64,000 bases of DNA from Luzula sylvatica. Its lineage: Eukaryota > Streptophyta > Magnoliopsida > Poales > Juncaceae. The stretch covers positions 13,773,591-13,837,590 of the forward strand of contig OX326957.1 in the NCBI GenBank assembly GCA_946800325.1, written 5' to 3'. The position numbers and the translations under genes are program-made. Positions 1 to 11,732 of this stretch are shown piece by piece (position 1 is the stretch's first letter; each line of letters starts with the position of its first letter). Under the pieces are notes generated by a model, which saw only the letters and a list, made by a program, of their open reading frames with translations, made no database searches and was not told the origin of the DNA.

Positions 1-137
1 CTTTCTGTTGTTTAAATAACTGGTTACATTGCATGTTTTCCAAAATACCCTATGATTCAATCTATCAAAAAATCCATTCTAAATAGTGTAGGGAAACTTT
101 GCTCCTCAAAATAAATTAGGAAATCCAAATAATGGGT
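1..137. repeat. Interspersed repeat fragment, direct copy of 31038-31165
   Basis: The first 137 bases match 31038-31165 in the same orientation, sharing the stretch TTGTTTAAATAACTGGTTAC and what follows. The two copies part at about 137, where a different repeat (AATGGGTTTGGG...) begins here. No coding potential is visible. The junction probably marks an insertion into an older repeat, but I could not find its TSD. Confidence 0.6.
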
Positions 138-430
138 TTGGGTTTAGTTAGTTGTTAATGGATCCAATTTAATGAGTTAATGGATGTATAATTTTATATT
201 TTAAATTTTTCCACGTAATCGTTCAAATTAATCAAAAAAGGCCATGTCACAGTGCCACATCAGCAGTTAACTGATGACTGATCAGTTAACTGATGGAAGT
301 GTCAAAAGTGAGCAAAATCAAGAGTTCAGGAGGTAAAAATGAGCAAATTAAAGTTTGGGAGGTAACTTGCTCTTTTTTGAACAGTTCAGGAGACAAAAGT
401 GAGTTTTTTTCTTTTGTATTTTGGTCTTTT
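138..430 (+). repeat. Interspersed repeat Y, copy 1
   Basis: This block starts with AATGGGTTTGGGTTTAG and ends in a segment about being near GACAAAAGTGAG. It recurs at about 22320-22620 and 28350-28640 in the same orientation and same order of sub-blocks. No open frame of note. It may be the end of a non-autonomous retrotransposon or part of a larger element; no termini were found. Confidence 0.55.
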
Positions 431-1020
431 CTTCTATTTGATCTTTTTTTTATATTTTGATCATTTTTTACATTTTTTACATTTTTCTGATTGTCCAATT
501 TTTTTTTTTAATATGCTTATTGGGCAGGCTTATGTATGTAATTTCGTAAGTTTAATTTTTTTTGTAATTTTTCTTTTTACCCAATTTTTCTTTTTTACTT
601 TTTTGTCCTTTTTTGCTCAATTCTTGCTCATATATGAGGCCACGTCATTATTTTTTTTGGTTTATTTACATTTCGGTATTTTTTACTTACATGTTGGTCA
701 ATTTTTAAATTTTATACTTTTTTTCTTATTTTATATTTTGGTCCTTTTTTGGTTTATTTACATTTTGGTCATCTTTTACATTTTGATCCTTTTTTCATAT
801 TTCATATTTTGGTCTTTTTTTACATTTTGATCTTTTTTTATATATTTTGGTCATGTTTTACATTTTGATCATTTTTCCTTATTTTCCAATTTTTTTTTAA
901 TTTGCTCATTGGGCAAGGTTATGTATGTAATTCCGTAAGTTCAATTTTTTTTGTTTTGTAATTTTCTTTTTTACCCAACTTTTTTCCTTTTTATATTTTG
1001 GTCATTTTTTGCTTTTCAAT
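430..1020. repeat. T-rich internally duplicated region
   Basis: Strongly T-biased sequence with many short repeats of the form TTTACATTTTGGTC. A block at about 490-600 (with ATTGGGCAGGCTTATGTATG) is repeated at about 880-990, a spacing near 385 bases. Apparent open frames here, including a Phe/Leu-rich one at 399-830, follow from the T-richness and are not supported as genes. Confidence 0.6.
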
Positions 1021-1456
1021 TTTTTTGTATTTGCACATTTTGCACGGGTATACATGAAATTTTGTAACCTCAAATTTATGCGAGTTTTTTTGTCATTTGT
1101 CCTGTTGTATCCATATGACTTTGTGATTCTTTAATAAACCGTAATTATAATCCATCTATTGACATCAAATATATTTGCAAATATGTCCTGAATATATTAA
1201 TCGATTTAAAAAATACCTGAATAAATGATATTTATACAAATTATATTAGAAAATAATATCCGTGATAAATTAATTTCATGAATCTTATGCATCTATTGAC
1301 ATCATGATATTTGCAAATATTTCATGATTAGATTAAATTAGTTCAAACGCACGTGCGTTAATTCGCACATGAGTTAATTCTATTTAAATAATTGTATAAA
1401 AACACATGTAAAAATATAGATATGTTGCCCGCGCAATTGCGGGAGGATAAAACTAG
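613..1456 (+). mobile_element. Helitron B, plus-strand copy, 3' end at 1456
   Basis: The 3' terminus is visible: a hairpin at 1428-1443 (CCCGC stem closed by GCGGG), ten bases, then CTAG at 1453-1456 followed by T, the usual plant Helitron ending. The body to about 613 is the reverse complement of 24345-25120, which has the same end structure. No Rep/helicase gene is present, so it is non-autonomous. The 5' end is not resolved; similarity fades into T-rich repeats near 613. Confidence 0.75.
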
Positions 1457-1660
1457 TATTATTATAAAGTTAATATAGTATTTTTATTGCTCATATTATT
1501 TTCAATATTAAATTATGTTTTGAGGTTTCCAATGAAATTAAATTAAAGAATTGCGCCTAAATGTAACTTGAGATCCAGTAAACTCAAGTTCGACAAAATT
1601 TTACGTAACTGTCTAACTCGTCTGAATTCAACCAAATTTCTACGACTATTATTTCTTAAT
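1457..1660 (+). mobile_element. Helitron A fragment flanking Helitron B
   Basis: Sequence after the Helitron B 3' end matches the reverse complement of about 24110-24344. Helitron B therefore sits at the same place inside the same host element in both copies, so the nested pair was copied as a unit. Similarity ends near 1660. Confidence 0.5.
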
Positions 1661-2279
1661 ATGCATCCTTTATGTTTTATTATTTATGTTGACTTTGACC
1701 GGTTTATAAAACCATATTATCTATGAATAATTTTCAATATATTCATATTAGACAAATTATATCGAATAACTTTTTTATTATTCCAATATTTTCTCTCTCA
1801 AATTTGGGGTTAAAAAAGAACAAATTATTTAAAACCAGAATATTCATTTTTATTTTCGTAATTTATAATACTACAAAGCATAATTTGTCTTTTCATTTTC
1901 TTTCTCTCCGTTCCTATTTATTAAACATTTAAATTTAAATATAACTTCGGTCCAAAGTGAACACTTATCCATGGTTTAGTTGGAAATGATGGAAATTGTG
2001 GGAGGAGAATCAAGATTGAATTATTCACTTTCATGATCGAAATGTTGGGTGATGGATGAATACAAAACACAAAACCCATTCAGCATACCCATTTCATTAC
2101 ATTAGACACACTAAATCTTAATATCCGAGCTTTAGATATGCATTGTATGCATGTCTTCTACAATGAATGAATGATTAAACCTGTACTATCCTTGCCCATG
2201 CTTATGTTGTGTTGGTCCGCATGAATCATTGACAATAGAACATTATTAATACGAAACTAAACCCATAAGCATGAACTGC
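1661..2279. other. No gene seen; contains a short dispersed repeat
   Basis: AT-rich, no credible open frame. About 2140-2280 matches the reverse complement of about 48890-49085, including the words CATGCTTATGTTG and AATGATTCATGCGG. This word set also appears in the repeat blocks at 36-38, 42-44 and 54 kb. Confidence 0.5.
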
Positions 2280-3640
2280 TAATATAATTGTTATAATATT
2301 AGTAATTATATTAAAATAAATTGCATGCCTTCTTTCATTATTTTTTTTTTTAAACATTAATATGATTCTTTGTTTGATTGTTTACAAAAAAATTTTGAAT
2401 TTTGTTATTACAATATTAGTAATTATATAAAAATAATTTAGAATATTAAATGTACTTTTATATTTATTATAATATTATATTTTATCTATTAATTGTTTTA
2501 TAATGGACCCTAATTTTTGTAGTATTATAAATTTGAATTTTATCTATTAATTGTTTTATATTGTTTGAGGAGCCCTAAGCCAAATCATTAACTTACATCA
2601 AATTGTTTTATAATGGACTCTAATTTTTGTATTATACTATGTAATTTGTTAAAATGGACCTCAAATTTTATGAATTATACTACGTAATTTATTTATTTTT
2701 GTACTTAGACCCCGAAGCGGGTGCTTTATTTTTTGTTAATATGGGCCGGCCCTGATTATTTAAAATAAATCTTGAATTTTATTATTACAATATTAGTAAT
2801 TTATAAAAATAATTTAAAATATTATATGTACTTTTATATTATTATAATATTATATTTTATCTATTAATATATATTTTATTATTTTATTATTTTAATACTA
2901 TTAATATGATATTATAAATGATATAATAATAATTTCAAAATATTAAATATACTTCCTTGTTGAGTTTGGCAGAATGGGAAAAAATGAGAGAGGAAAAGGT
3001 GTACCTATCGAGTTGGACTGGTGTAATTTTGATCAATATATACTTTAATTATATATCCGTTCACCGTTCATGTTCTGGACTAAGTACTAACACATGAAAT
3101 ATCTTTCATTATTATTTTTTTAAAACATTAATATGATTCAAAACTCAAAAAAAAAAAACATTAATATGATTCTTTGTTTGATTATTTAAAATAAATCTTG
3201 AATTTTGTTATTACAATATTAGTAATTATATAAAAATAATTTACAATATTATATGTACTTTTATATTATTATAATATTATATTTTATCTATTAATATATA
3301 TTATTATTAAAATAAACTATTTTATTATATTAATACTATTAATATGATATTATAAATGATATAATAATAATTTCAAAATATTAAATATACTTCTATATTA
3401 TTATAACATTATAATTTATCTAATAATATATATTCTAGTTAATATTATTAATTTATTAAATTAATATAATTACCGTAATATTAGCAGCCATACATGATAC
3501 AACAACAACAACAATAATAATAATAATATTACATATTAAATGTACTTTTGTATTATTATAATTTTATATTTTATCTTTTAATATATATTATAATTAACAT
3601 AATTATTCTATTATAATATTTAATAATTAGATGAAGATGT
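2280..3640. repeat. AT-rich imperfect direct repeats
   Basis: A block containing TTACAATATTAGTAATTATA, then ATGTACTTTTATATT and TTTTATCTATTAAT, recurs at about 2390, 2775, 3200 and, shortened, at 3385 and 3535, with spacing near 400 bases for the first three. No open frames. This looks like decayed AT-rich tandem or MITE-derived DNA. Confidence 0.55.
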
Positions 3641-5242
3641 TCCATTTTGAATCTCCGACGTTTATTGGAGTTACAATTTGCAAGAAAAATAAAATATTGA
3701 AATGTCCATCATCTAATTCTTCTCCTAATTCTATGTGTCAAACAAAAAATTTGCATTATTAGAATATTGAGATTCAATTTCATCCCATATTCCATGCGTC
3801 CAACCACCCCCTAAAGGAAACAAGGGCCAAGGAAGCAATGCCCCGCTTCGACGCTTTGTTTACACGGTATTATTCTCTGCTCCTTTATGTTTCTCCGAAA
3901 AGCAAAATAAGCATGCTGACATGTTCATTTTTATCAAATAACATTATTTTGTCGGTTAAGATTTGTGTCACAACCTAATTTAGGCCTTGACATCATTTCA
4001 CACATATTTATTGATTTCTGATTTGGTCCATTTGGATCATTTGGGGTTTGAGGATGAATATGAGTTTATTTGAGACCGAATTGGTCTATTTGGGTGAATA
4101 TGATTCACAGTTTGGCTGATATTTAGGTCAGACATGAAGCATTTGTTGAAAACGCCCTTCCGTATACATTCTTTCAAAACTTTTCTTATCCATATTCTTT
4201 GGAAAATTGGATATTTGTCAAAAGTCTAAATTTTTCGTTGATTTGTGAAATAATTGATATTCAAAAAATTGGCATATATAACTATGTTTTTTTTTTATTT
4301 ATTTTTTTGTGCTGTGCTGGGAGTGTTGGGTGACATACAGTTTGGAAGCATATCTATACAATCATTTTTTTTAATAAATAAAAAATGTTGAACATACTCC
4401 CAAACTATTCTCACAAAACATGATGTGAATAAGTTTTAATACCTTAAAATTCAACATTTCAATTTATGATTTGATACTTTCATGAAATATCAAATCATAA
4501 ATTAAGATAGTTAAATCGTAGATTAGAGTTCTAAAACATAAATTATGACATGAAATTAAGATTTTAAAAAATTACCACATCATCGAGAAATGTGGGAGAA
4601 AGATCTTGAAGATTAGCTTGGTTGGAAGCGAGGAATATTTTTACTTTTCTTCCCAAAATATCTAGCTTTTATTTTACATTATGTTTTCTAGGTATATGTA
4701 GTGATGTTTGACTTGTTTTTCAATGGTAAATAATTCTGTAAAATGCGTCACAATTATAATAAAATTAATCTTTTAATTATGTGACGAAATTACTTGCATG
4801 AAAAAGGGCACCACATAATAATAATATAAAAATGAAGCCATAACACAAATAATACAAAAAATGAAGTAACGAGATCACATAAATTAATGACCGCTATTTG
4901 TGAAACACAACATTTACATTTCATATACAATTTCAATTCAAGAAAACCTCCTCATATATGATTTCAATTTCAAACCAAGATATAATGGAGTTTGAACATC
5001 AATTCAAATACAACAATAATCTGAAGACCAATTTCTAAAACCCACATATTAATAAATCGAAAGGGAAATTGTGTCGGTGGACTTGGAGCTCTTCATGAAA
5101 GTGAGCCCACAGGCGAGCTGAAAAGAAGCGAGAATGTCTGTGTCTATGTTAAGGATCAATCGAACGCTTCTCTCGATCGAGCTCACCATTTAGGTTTATT
5201 TTTGTTTGATTCTTCTTACTCAAGAGAGAAGAAAGTCGGGGG

Positions 5243-5245
<3 letters not shown>
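3641..5245. other. No gene or known element recognised
   Basis: Non-coding AT-rich sequence with one slightly GC-richer patch around 5050-5240. I saw no splice-flanked exons, TIRs or tandem arrays. Confidence 0.4.
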
Positions 5246-5293
<48 letters not shown>

Positions 5294-5300
5294 GGGGGGG
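5246..5300. repeat. (GA)n microsatellite followed by a G run
   Basis: About 18 GA units run directly into an uninterrupted run of about 18 G residues. A homopolymer G run of this length is a likely place for sequencing or assembly length error. Confidence 0.9.
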
Positions 5301-5699
5301 TTTAATCTAAAAATAATTAGGAGGGTAATTTAGTCTTTTAATATATATTTGTTGATTTAATTATATTCAAAATCTCAAACTATGGTTAAAATTAACAGTT
5401 TGGATATATTTGAAATTCGTTAATTTTAAATGGACAAATATGATACAAATTATATTTGAAAGGAATAAATATGATATTAATGATTTAAGGAAGATAAATT
5501 TGTTATTTGAGCATTTAGTGGCGATGTAAAAGATATTCTTCCTAATTAAGAGACCTCATTCGAGCTGTTTTGTTTCATCATAATTTTTTTGGCAATACGA
5601 GACTTGTTCATTGCATAAAAATAATATCGCACAAATAAATACAAAAAATATAGAGACCCAAACATATTTTACCGAATAGCTACCGAAGTCTGACGTGGA

Positions 5700-5970
5700 G
5701 GTGATTCCTCTCTTTCTCCCCTCCACGCTCGCAAGCCAAGTCTAAAGACTCTAAACTTGCCCAAAATCTTCTCTTGATTTCCTCTCAAAATCTTCTCTCT
5801 TCCTGTGATGGTTCCTCTTTTAGCACACTCTTTTCTCTGCTAGATCTTCGTCTTCTGATCTCTCCGCCAGATTTCTTTCCTCTACTAAGGTCTCCTCTTC
5901 GCCAAAGTCTCCTCTTCACCAGATTTCGTCGACAAAATCAGAATTTCGTGCTTGTTGGTTTCTTGTTAAG
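5700..5970 (+). pseudogene. Exon-like pyrimidine-rich segment with splice donor
   Basis: A GC- and CT-richer segment with a frame open from 5774 ends at GTTAAG followed by a good donor, GTAAATG, at 5971. A matching acceptor TCTCCTCTAG ends at 6040, giving a 70-nt intron-like interval. The composition (TCTTCTCT-rich) is like a plant 5' UTR or first exon. The short encoded peptide is Ser/Leu-rich and matches nothing I know. It sits just inside the left inverted end of the Mutator-like element, so it is probably a captured gene fragment; function unknown. Confidence 0.35.
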
Positions 5971-6040
5971 GTAAATGTCTTTTTAATTGTAGATTTTGAT
6001 CTTTAATCAAGACTTCAATTTTCAATTGACTCTCCTCTAG

Positions 6041-7329
6041 AATGGCTTACTGGAGCTAAATTGAGTGACATTGGGCTAAAATAATTATTTTTTTCCTCTA
6101 TATGAATTTAGGGAACAAATTTAAACTGGTGAATGGAGGATTTTATAATGCTGTTATTTTATTTGCATCTATTTTAGTAATCTTGTAAACATATGGTGTT
6201 GCATCTATTTTATTTTCATAAATTAAGTGGATGATTTTAAACTTTTGTTTCTAGTATTTGAGTTTAAATTTTCTCTTAGACATTTTTAAAAATAGTTTGT
6301 GCTCATTGTCAGTTGCTAATTGAAAAGCGTCGGCTTTATTCAAATATATGTTATTTTATATTTATTTTGCTTCAAACAAATAAATATAAGGAACTTTACA
6401 TTGAATGTATTTATGCATTTTTCACGTATCTGGTACTTTCTATTTTTCACCAGCAATTTATGCATATTTTGCTTCAAACAAATAAATATATGAAACTTCA
6501 TATTAAATTAAGTGAATGTATTTATTTTGCTTACTTATGTTATTATGTTGTTCAGGATAGTACACGGTTTATGTTTCGGCAACAATGACCACACAAGAAG
6601 ACACAGACGGGAAAACATAAATTAAATGAATATTCTTATATAATGCAAGATACGCTAAAATGAGTGGATTAGTGGGGGAAAAAGTTCTTGTAAAAGACTG
6701 AGAGAGAAATGGAATGCAACTTTTGAGTATACTCAAGCGGGTTTGCCAAGACAAAGTGATTCAATTCCATTTCGTTTAACCTGTTGGGGTGGACAAGGAA
6801 GCCACCTGTCAAGTTCATCTGAATTTTCTTGAAGTGTAACGACATGTTTATGTTGAATTTTCCGATTTGTAATGTTTTTGTGATGATTTATGGGTTAATT
6901 AATGATTAGAGTTTAGTTTGATGAATTGCGATTTAATCTTGATGCTTAAGGCTTCAATTTTGGTTTTAAGGATTTGATTTTGCGAATTATTGTTTTTCTG
7001 ACAATTTCAAATTTGGTGGCTCTATATAATTTTAGTAGTTGTTAGTAACAAAACATTCTAAAATATATTTCAGTTGGTACCAAGTTACATTTCATACCTG
7101 CTAGCATCAAAATAAACTTCAAAATGTATTTCATTCATCGAGAAAAAATTACAAAGTATGACAAACATACAACCTATAAGATGATAAAATCATCTATAAT
7201 GAAACTATAATGAAACTATAAACTTCAAAATGTATTTCATTCTGTGATTACAATTTGGACAAGCTATTCATCACAATTAATGTGCAGCTTGAAGAACATA
7301 TATCAAAGGTGCAACCAATTGTAGTGAAT
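6041..7329. other. Interior of the Mutator-like element, no gene recognised
   Basis: AT-rich non-coding sequence. A 40-50 base segment with CTTCAAACAAATAAATATA occurs twice (about 6368 and 6472). Short open frames at 6313-6588 and 6569-6754 look like chance. Confidence 0.4.
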
Positions 7330-7531
7330 TGATAGAATTCAAGACAAAGTAAATAGAAGAGAGTATATTGATTGTGTGAATAATTACAATGGTATGAGAC
7401 CCTTTTTATAGGGTTGTCTCTTTACCTAACACGTCATACTTATCTTCATAATTAGGCTACCTACTACATATTACATCATGATTACATATCACTAATTAGG
7501 TACACCTAACACTAATCTATAATCTCTATTA
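7330..7531 (-). repeat. 3' LTR of the Copia element
   Basis: 202 bp, read on the minus strand as TAATAGAG ... TCTATCA. It lies directly against the polypurine tract. The terminal dinucleotides are TA...CA rather than TG...CA. A TATA box is present at 7403-7410 on the minus strand. Confidence 0.95.
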
Positions 7532-8707
7532 CCCCCCCTCAAGCCGAACCGGTCTAGGATAGACCGTAAGCTTGTCTCTCAGAAGTATGAATCGTGGAGA
7601 TGCGAGTCCCTTGGTGAGAACATCGGCAAGTTGATCACTCGTGTGAACATACTTAACAAATAATTTCTTATTTGCAACAAGATCACGTACGAAATGAAAA
7701 TCAATTTCAATGTGTTTGGTACGGGCATGAAAAATAGGATTTTGAGTTAGGTACGTCGCACCAACATTGTCGCACCATAGAGTTGGAGGGATAGTTTGAG
7801 GGATATGTAGTTCATGGAGTAGGTATTGTAGCCAGATGAGTTCGGAAGTCGCCATAGCAAGACTCCGATACTCGGATTCCGTGCTTGATCGAGAAACCGT
7901 GGGTTGTTTCTTCGAGGACCAAGAAACGAGATTGGATCCAAGAAAAATACAATACCCGGTTGTGGACTTTCGATCATCAGGGCAACCTCCCCAATCCGCA
8001 TCGGAATAAGCTTGAAGATAAATGGAAGAAGACGGTCGAAAAAGCAACCCATGAGAAATGGTGCCTTTTAGGTATCGTAAGATACGCTTGACCGAGGTCC
8101 AATGAAGCTCGTTGGGGGCATGCATGAATTGGGAGACTTTGTTCACGGCGAAAGCAATTTCGGGCCGTGTTATAGTCGCATATTGTAATGCACCCACCAC
8201 ACTCCTATAAAGGGTCGGATCGCTCATTAATTCCCCCCCATGCTTGGAGAGTTGTTCACCCGCAATGATTGGAGAGGAACACGGTTTGGCGCCATCCATC
8301 TTGGATCGTTTAAGAAGGTCAAGAATGTATTGCGACTGAGAGAGGTGTACTCCATTTTGAGTTTGAATCGCTTCGATGCCGAGAAAAAAATGAAGCGACC
8401 CGAGATCCTTGAGAGAGAATTGCGCATGAAGATCTTGAATGAGAGTTGAGATGATAGAATCGTGAGTCCCTGTTATAAGAATATCATCCACATAGACGAG
8501 AATCAAGGTTAGTTCTTGTTTTGAATGGCGAATGAATAAAGAAGTATCGGTTTTTGAGCCTTGAAACCCTAGAGAACATAGAGTAGCTCGTAGCTTGTGA
8601 AACCATGCTCGAGGAGCTTGTTTCAAGCCATAAAGAGCTTTCTTGAGTAAGCACACATGATTGGGCCGTGATGTGTCGACAAATCCGGGTGGTTGTTGCA
8701 TATACAC
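7529..8707 (-). CDS. Copia Pol, C-terminal segment (reverse transcriptase core and RNase H), downstream of a frameshift
   Basis: 392 codons open to a TAA made by the first LTR bases. The frame is open further upstream, to the frameshift near 8790-8805, so this is not a separate gene: no start codon is expected. Motifs in order are LYGLKQAPRAW, the catalytic YVDD box in LVYVDDILITG at about residue 70-80, then RNase H with YSDADWGG, STTGYCIFLG, SSTESEYRSLA, LWCDN and HARTKHIEIDFHFVRD. The protein would copy element RNA into cDNA in cytoplasmic virus-like particles. Motifs are complete and no other lesion is visible, matching the young age of the insertion. Confidence 0.93.
   Translation of the reverse strand: MYMQQPPGFVDTSRPNHVCLLKKALYGLKQAPRAWFHKLRATLCSLGFQGSKTDTSLFIRHSKQELTLILVYVDDILITGTHDSIISTLIQDLHAQFSLKDLGSLHFFLGIEAIQTQNGVHLSQSQYILDLLKRSKMDGAKPCSSPIIAGEQLSKHGGELMSDPTLYRSVVGALQYATITRPEIAFAVNKVSQFMHAPNELHWTSVKRILRYLKGTISHGLLFRPSSSIYLQAYSDADWGGCPDDRKSTTGYCIFLGSNLVSWSSKKQPTVSRSSTESEYRSLAMATSELIWLQYLLHELHIPQTIPPTLWCDNVGATYLTQNPIFHARTKHIEIDFHFVRDLVANKKLFVKYVHTSDQLADVLTKGLASPRFILLRDKLTVYPRPVRLEGG
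7532..7540 (-). promoter_or_regulatory. Polypurine tract of the Copia element
   Basis: On the minus strand this reads GAGGGGGGG immediately before the 3' LTR and would prime plus-strand DNA synthesis. The pol frame reads through it and ends at a TAA formed by the first three bases of the LTR (7531-7529). Confidence 0.85.
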
Positions 8708-8747
8708 CGTTTCTTCAAGATCTCCATTGAGAAAGGCATTATTTACA

Positions 8748-11732
8748 TCAAGTTGACGTATTGCCCACCCTTTGGAGAGAGCAATGGAGAGAATTACTCA
8801 TAGTGGTTTGCTTGACAACCGGACTGAACGTTTCCGTGTAGTCTATCCCTTCTTCTTGGTGATAGCCTTTTGCCACCAATCGAGCCTTGTAACGTTGAAC
8901 CGAGCCATCGGAGTTACGTTTAATTTTAAAAACCCACTTGCAACCAACAACATTGTGAGAGTCGGAGATTGGAACCAAAGACCATGTATTGTTCTGAAGA
9001 AGCGCCGAGAACTCCTCTTGCATGGCGACTCGCCATTGAGAGTTCTTCTGAGCTTGGGAAAAACAAGTCGGTTCAAATTCTTGAGTGTCGGAGATCGGGT
9101 GTTTCGTTGAGGTATAAACCTCATGATCATGAAACACACGTGGTCTCCTTGTGTTGTCGCGATTGCGAGTGATCATAGGATGAGGCGGTGGTCCGGTATT
9201 TGAGGGAGGTGATGGAGAAGTCAAGTCATCTTGAGGCATAGCGGAAGTAGAAGGAGACGACCCATCACTTGGAGATGTGCTTGGAATCCTATCATTTGTC
9301 GACTCGCAAATTATCGGGAGGCACGTTTGCACAGCTTGTGGCGAGGTCATCGAGATTGGAGAGACGGCCGTTTGAAAAGGAAAACACGTCTCCTGAAAAA
9401 TAACATGTCGACTTATATAGATTTTGTTAGTTGGAATGTGCAAGCATTTATAACCTTTGTAATTTGGTGCATATCCCAAAAACACACACGGAATGGAACG
9501 ATATTGAAGTTTGTGTGTGTTGTATGGTTTTGTGTACGGAAAACATAGGCATCCAAGAACCCGAAGATTATGATAGTCAGGTTCCTTGTCGAAAAGGATT
9601 TGGAACGGGGACTTCGTGGAGTTTTTGTTAGGCACACGATTTATGAGATAGACGACACTATAAAATATGTCGTCCCAAAACCGTTCGGGAATTGAGGCAT
9701 TGGCCATCGTGGAGAGTGATAACTCCACTATGTGGCGATGTTTTCTTTCGGCGAGACCGTTTTGTTGGGGTGTATGGGGACACGAGCGAAGATGTGTAAT
9801 CTCCGGGAAGCGGCGGGTGATAGGAAGGTACTCGGTACCACCATCACTTTGGAGATACTTAATGGAGGCGGAAAGTTGATGTTCGACTTGTGTTTTGAAG
9901 AGTGAAAACACGTTGACGACTTCGTCTTTGGTTGCGATGAGATAGATCCACGTATACCGAGAGAAATCATCGGTAAAATGAACAAAGTATCGAGCGCCCG
10001 AATGAGATACCACTTGAGTTGGACCCCACACATCGGAGTGAATTAATTCAAGCGGTTTTGAGGAGCGAGAATTAGAAAGAGAAAAAGGTAAACGACACGT
10101 TTTCCCCAAACGACATGCATTACAAAAATCAAGCGTTTTATTATTACACACCAAATGCTTATTACGTACTAACGTTCTTATTATATCAAACGAAACATGA
10201 CAAAGCCGTTGGTGCCACGTATTTGCCGAGATTTTTTCGCCGATGAGCGCCGAAAGTGATGAAGGAGGATTTTGCGCACCAACTCGATATAGACCATCTT
10301 CGAGAAAACCCGTTATTAGGATTTTATTGGTGCGGCGGTCCTTAACAAGGCAAGAGAGCGGGTTAAATTCGAGTATGATATCATTGTCTTTTGAAAATTG
10401 TGATATGCTAATCAAATTTTTCGTAATATTCGGGACATGAAGAATATTCGACAATTTTAGAGTGGTCCCATTCGCATTTAAGAGAGCGTGTCCAATGTGT
10501 TTAATTGAAAGACCAACTCCGTTACCAACCCGGATTTGATCCTTACCTAAGTAAGGCGTGTATGAGGAGAGAGAATTAAGATTGGCGGTGAGATGATTCG
10601 TTGCACCCGAATCGAGATACCAACCATCGGAGGAGGCCGGAAGCGAGTGTTCGGCAATGTTTGCTTGCGCTCCTTTGAGAAGTTTTTGAAGCTTGTAGCA
10701 CTCCGAAGCTTCGTGGTTCGGTTTGCCACAATATTGACACGTTTTCGTTGCTTCGTTGGAATTGCTTTTGGCGCCTCGATTCTTGTTTCGATTTTTATTT
10801 CGCACATGTTGATTTTTTGAGTATTGCACGGCAAAAGCTTCTAACATCGGTTTATAGGCTTCATGTCCTTGGTCCATGCAAGAATTTGGATCACAAGAGA
10901 GATTAGAAACCGATCCATTAAAAGGAAAATTACCTTGAGTATTAGAGGCCTGGCCCGCAAGAATTTGGCCCATGGCTTGCATCATGGCTCCTGGAGCATG
11001 CTCGACAGGAAAGGGGGGCTGTTTGGACGAGCTGGAGGTAGTCGCCATGGTCGCCACACTTCCTCTTGTCGCCATGAGTGCAGTGCCTTGCGTAGAGTCG
11101 TCGCCAGGAAGGAGCTCAAGAATCCGCTGTTCTTGGCTGAGCAAGGGACCATAAAGCTCCGTGAGAGTGGGCGGAATAGTTCTCGTCATGAAGGCGGACA
11201 CGAAACCATCAAATTCATGACCTAGACCTCGCAAGATGGAAAGCGGAACCAAGAAATCCGGGACAGCAAAACCGAGAGTGGCGAGTCGATCGGCGTGACC
11301 TTTCATCTCGCGATAAAACTCCGCACATGATTTGGATCCCTTCTTGCCGGTGGCGAGCTTGGAATAGAGTTCAAGGAGATGACCAGTGGTGGTTGTATTG
11401 TAAAGCGTCTTCAATTGAGACCACACTTGAGCAGTAGTTTCGCAATTTAACACTTGGGTGTTGCAATTTTCGGCCATGGTAGATTGAATCCATCCAAGCA
11501 AGAAGAGATCTTGTTGGAGCCATGCGAGATAGGCAGGATTGGGCTTTAATTGCGACTCTTGTTGAAGCAATTTGGGCGGAATATCGTTGCCTTCAAGAAA
11601 ATCGGTGAGACCATAACCACCAATCAAGGCACGGATTTGATTAGACCATACCAAGTAATTGGTACCGTCAAATTTGACGGAGAGTTGATTATGGAACGTC
11701 ACAATTTTATTGGCCATTGGAGGAATTTGCAA
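8748..11732 (-). CDS. Copia Gag-Pol, N-terminal segment (Gag, protease, integrase, start of RT), truncated by a frameshift
   Basis: 994 codons. The first ATG is at 11732; the ATG at 11717 (MANKIVTF) is an equally good start. Order: Gag core about residues 20-210; CCHC zinc knuckle CQYCGKPNHEASEC at about 332-345; aspartic protease DSGATNHLT at about 374; GAG-pre-integrase WHQRLCHVS at about 506; integrase zinc residues CNACRLGK at about 537; the DD35E catalytic core with Asp at about 566 (HSDVW), Asp at about 629 (SDGG) and Glu at about 663 (NGLAERKHR); then the first RT motif KWVFKIKR...KARLVAKG at about 932-956. After ETFSPVVK the frame leaves the family pattern, and the true frame resumes in another phase, so one indel lies near 8790-8805. 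Gag and integrase parts look intact. Confidence 0.95.
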   Translation of the reverse strand: MQIPPMANKIVTFHNQLSVKFDGTNYLVWSNQIRALIGGYGLTDFLEGNDIPPKLLQQESQLKPNPAYLAWLQQDLFLLGWIQSTMAENCNTQVLNCETTAQVWSQLKTLYNTTTTGHLLELYSKLATGKKGSKSCAEFYREMKGHADRLATLGFAVPDFLVPLSILRGLGHEFDGFVSAFMTRTIPPTLTELYGPLLSQEQRILELLPGDDSTQGTALMATRGSVATMATTSSSSKQPPFPVEHAPGAMMQAMGQILAGQASNTQGNFPFNGSVSNLSCDPNSCMDQGHEAYKPMLEAFAVQYSKNQHVRNKNRNKNRGAKSNSNEATKTCQYCGKPNHEASECYKLQKLLKGAQANIAEHSLPASSDGWYLDSGATNHLTANLNSLSSYTPYLGKDQIRVGNGVGLSIKHIGHALLNANGTTLKLSNILHVPNITKNLISISQFSKDNDIILEFNPLSCLVKDRRTNKILITGFLEDGLYRVGAQNPPSSLSALIGEKISANTWHQRLCHVSFDIIRTLVRNKHLVCNNKTLDFCNACRLGKTCRLPFSLSNSRSSKPLELIHSDVWGPTQVVSHSGARYFVHFTDDFSRYTWIYLIATKDEVVNVFSLFKTQVEHQLSASIKYLQSDGGTEYLPITRRFPEITHLRSCPHTPQQNGLAERKHRHIVELSLSTMANASIPERFWDDIFYSVVYLINRVPNKNSTKSPFQILFDKEPDYHNLRVLGCLCFPYTKPYNTHKLQYRSIPCVFLGYAPNYKGYKCLHIPTNKIYISRHVIFQETCFPFQTAVSPISMTSPQAVQTCLPIICESTNDRIPSTSPSDGSSPSTSAMPQDDLTSPSPPSNTGPPPHPMITRNRDNTRRPRVFHDHEVYTSTKHPISDTQEFEPTCFSQAQKNSQWRVAMQEEFSALLQNNTWSLVPISDSHNVVGCKWVFKIKRNSDGSVQRYKARLVAKGYHQEEGIDYTETFSPVVKQTTMSNSLHCSLQRVGNTST

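Noticed and set aside
399..830. 143-codon Phe/Leu-rich frame resembling a membrane protein
   Set aside because: It follows from T-rich repeats, which code for Phe and Leu in any frame. The inverted copy at 24760-25110 does not keep the frame.
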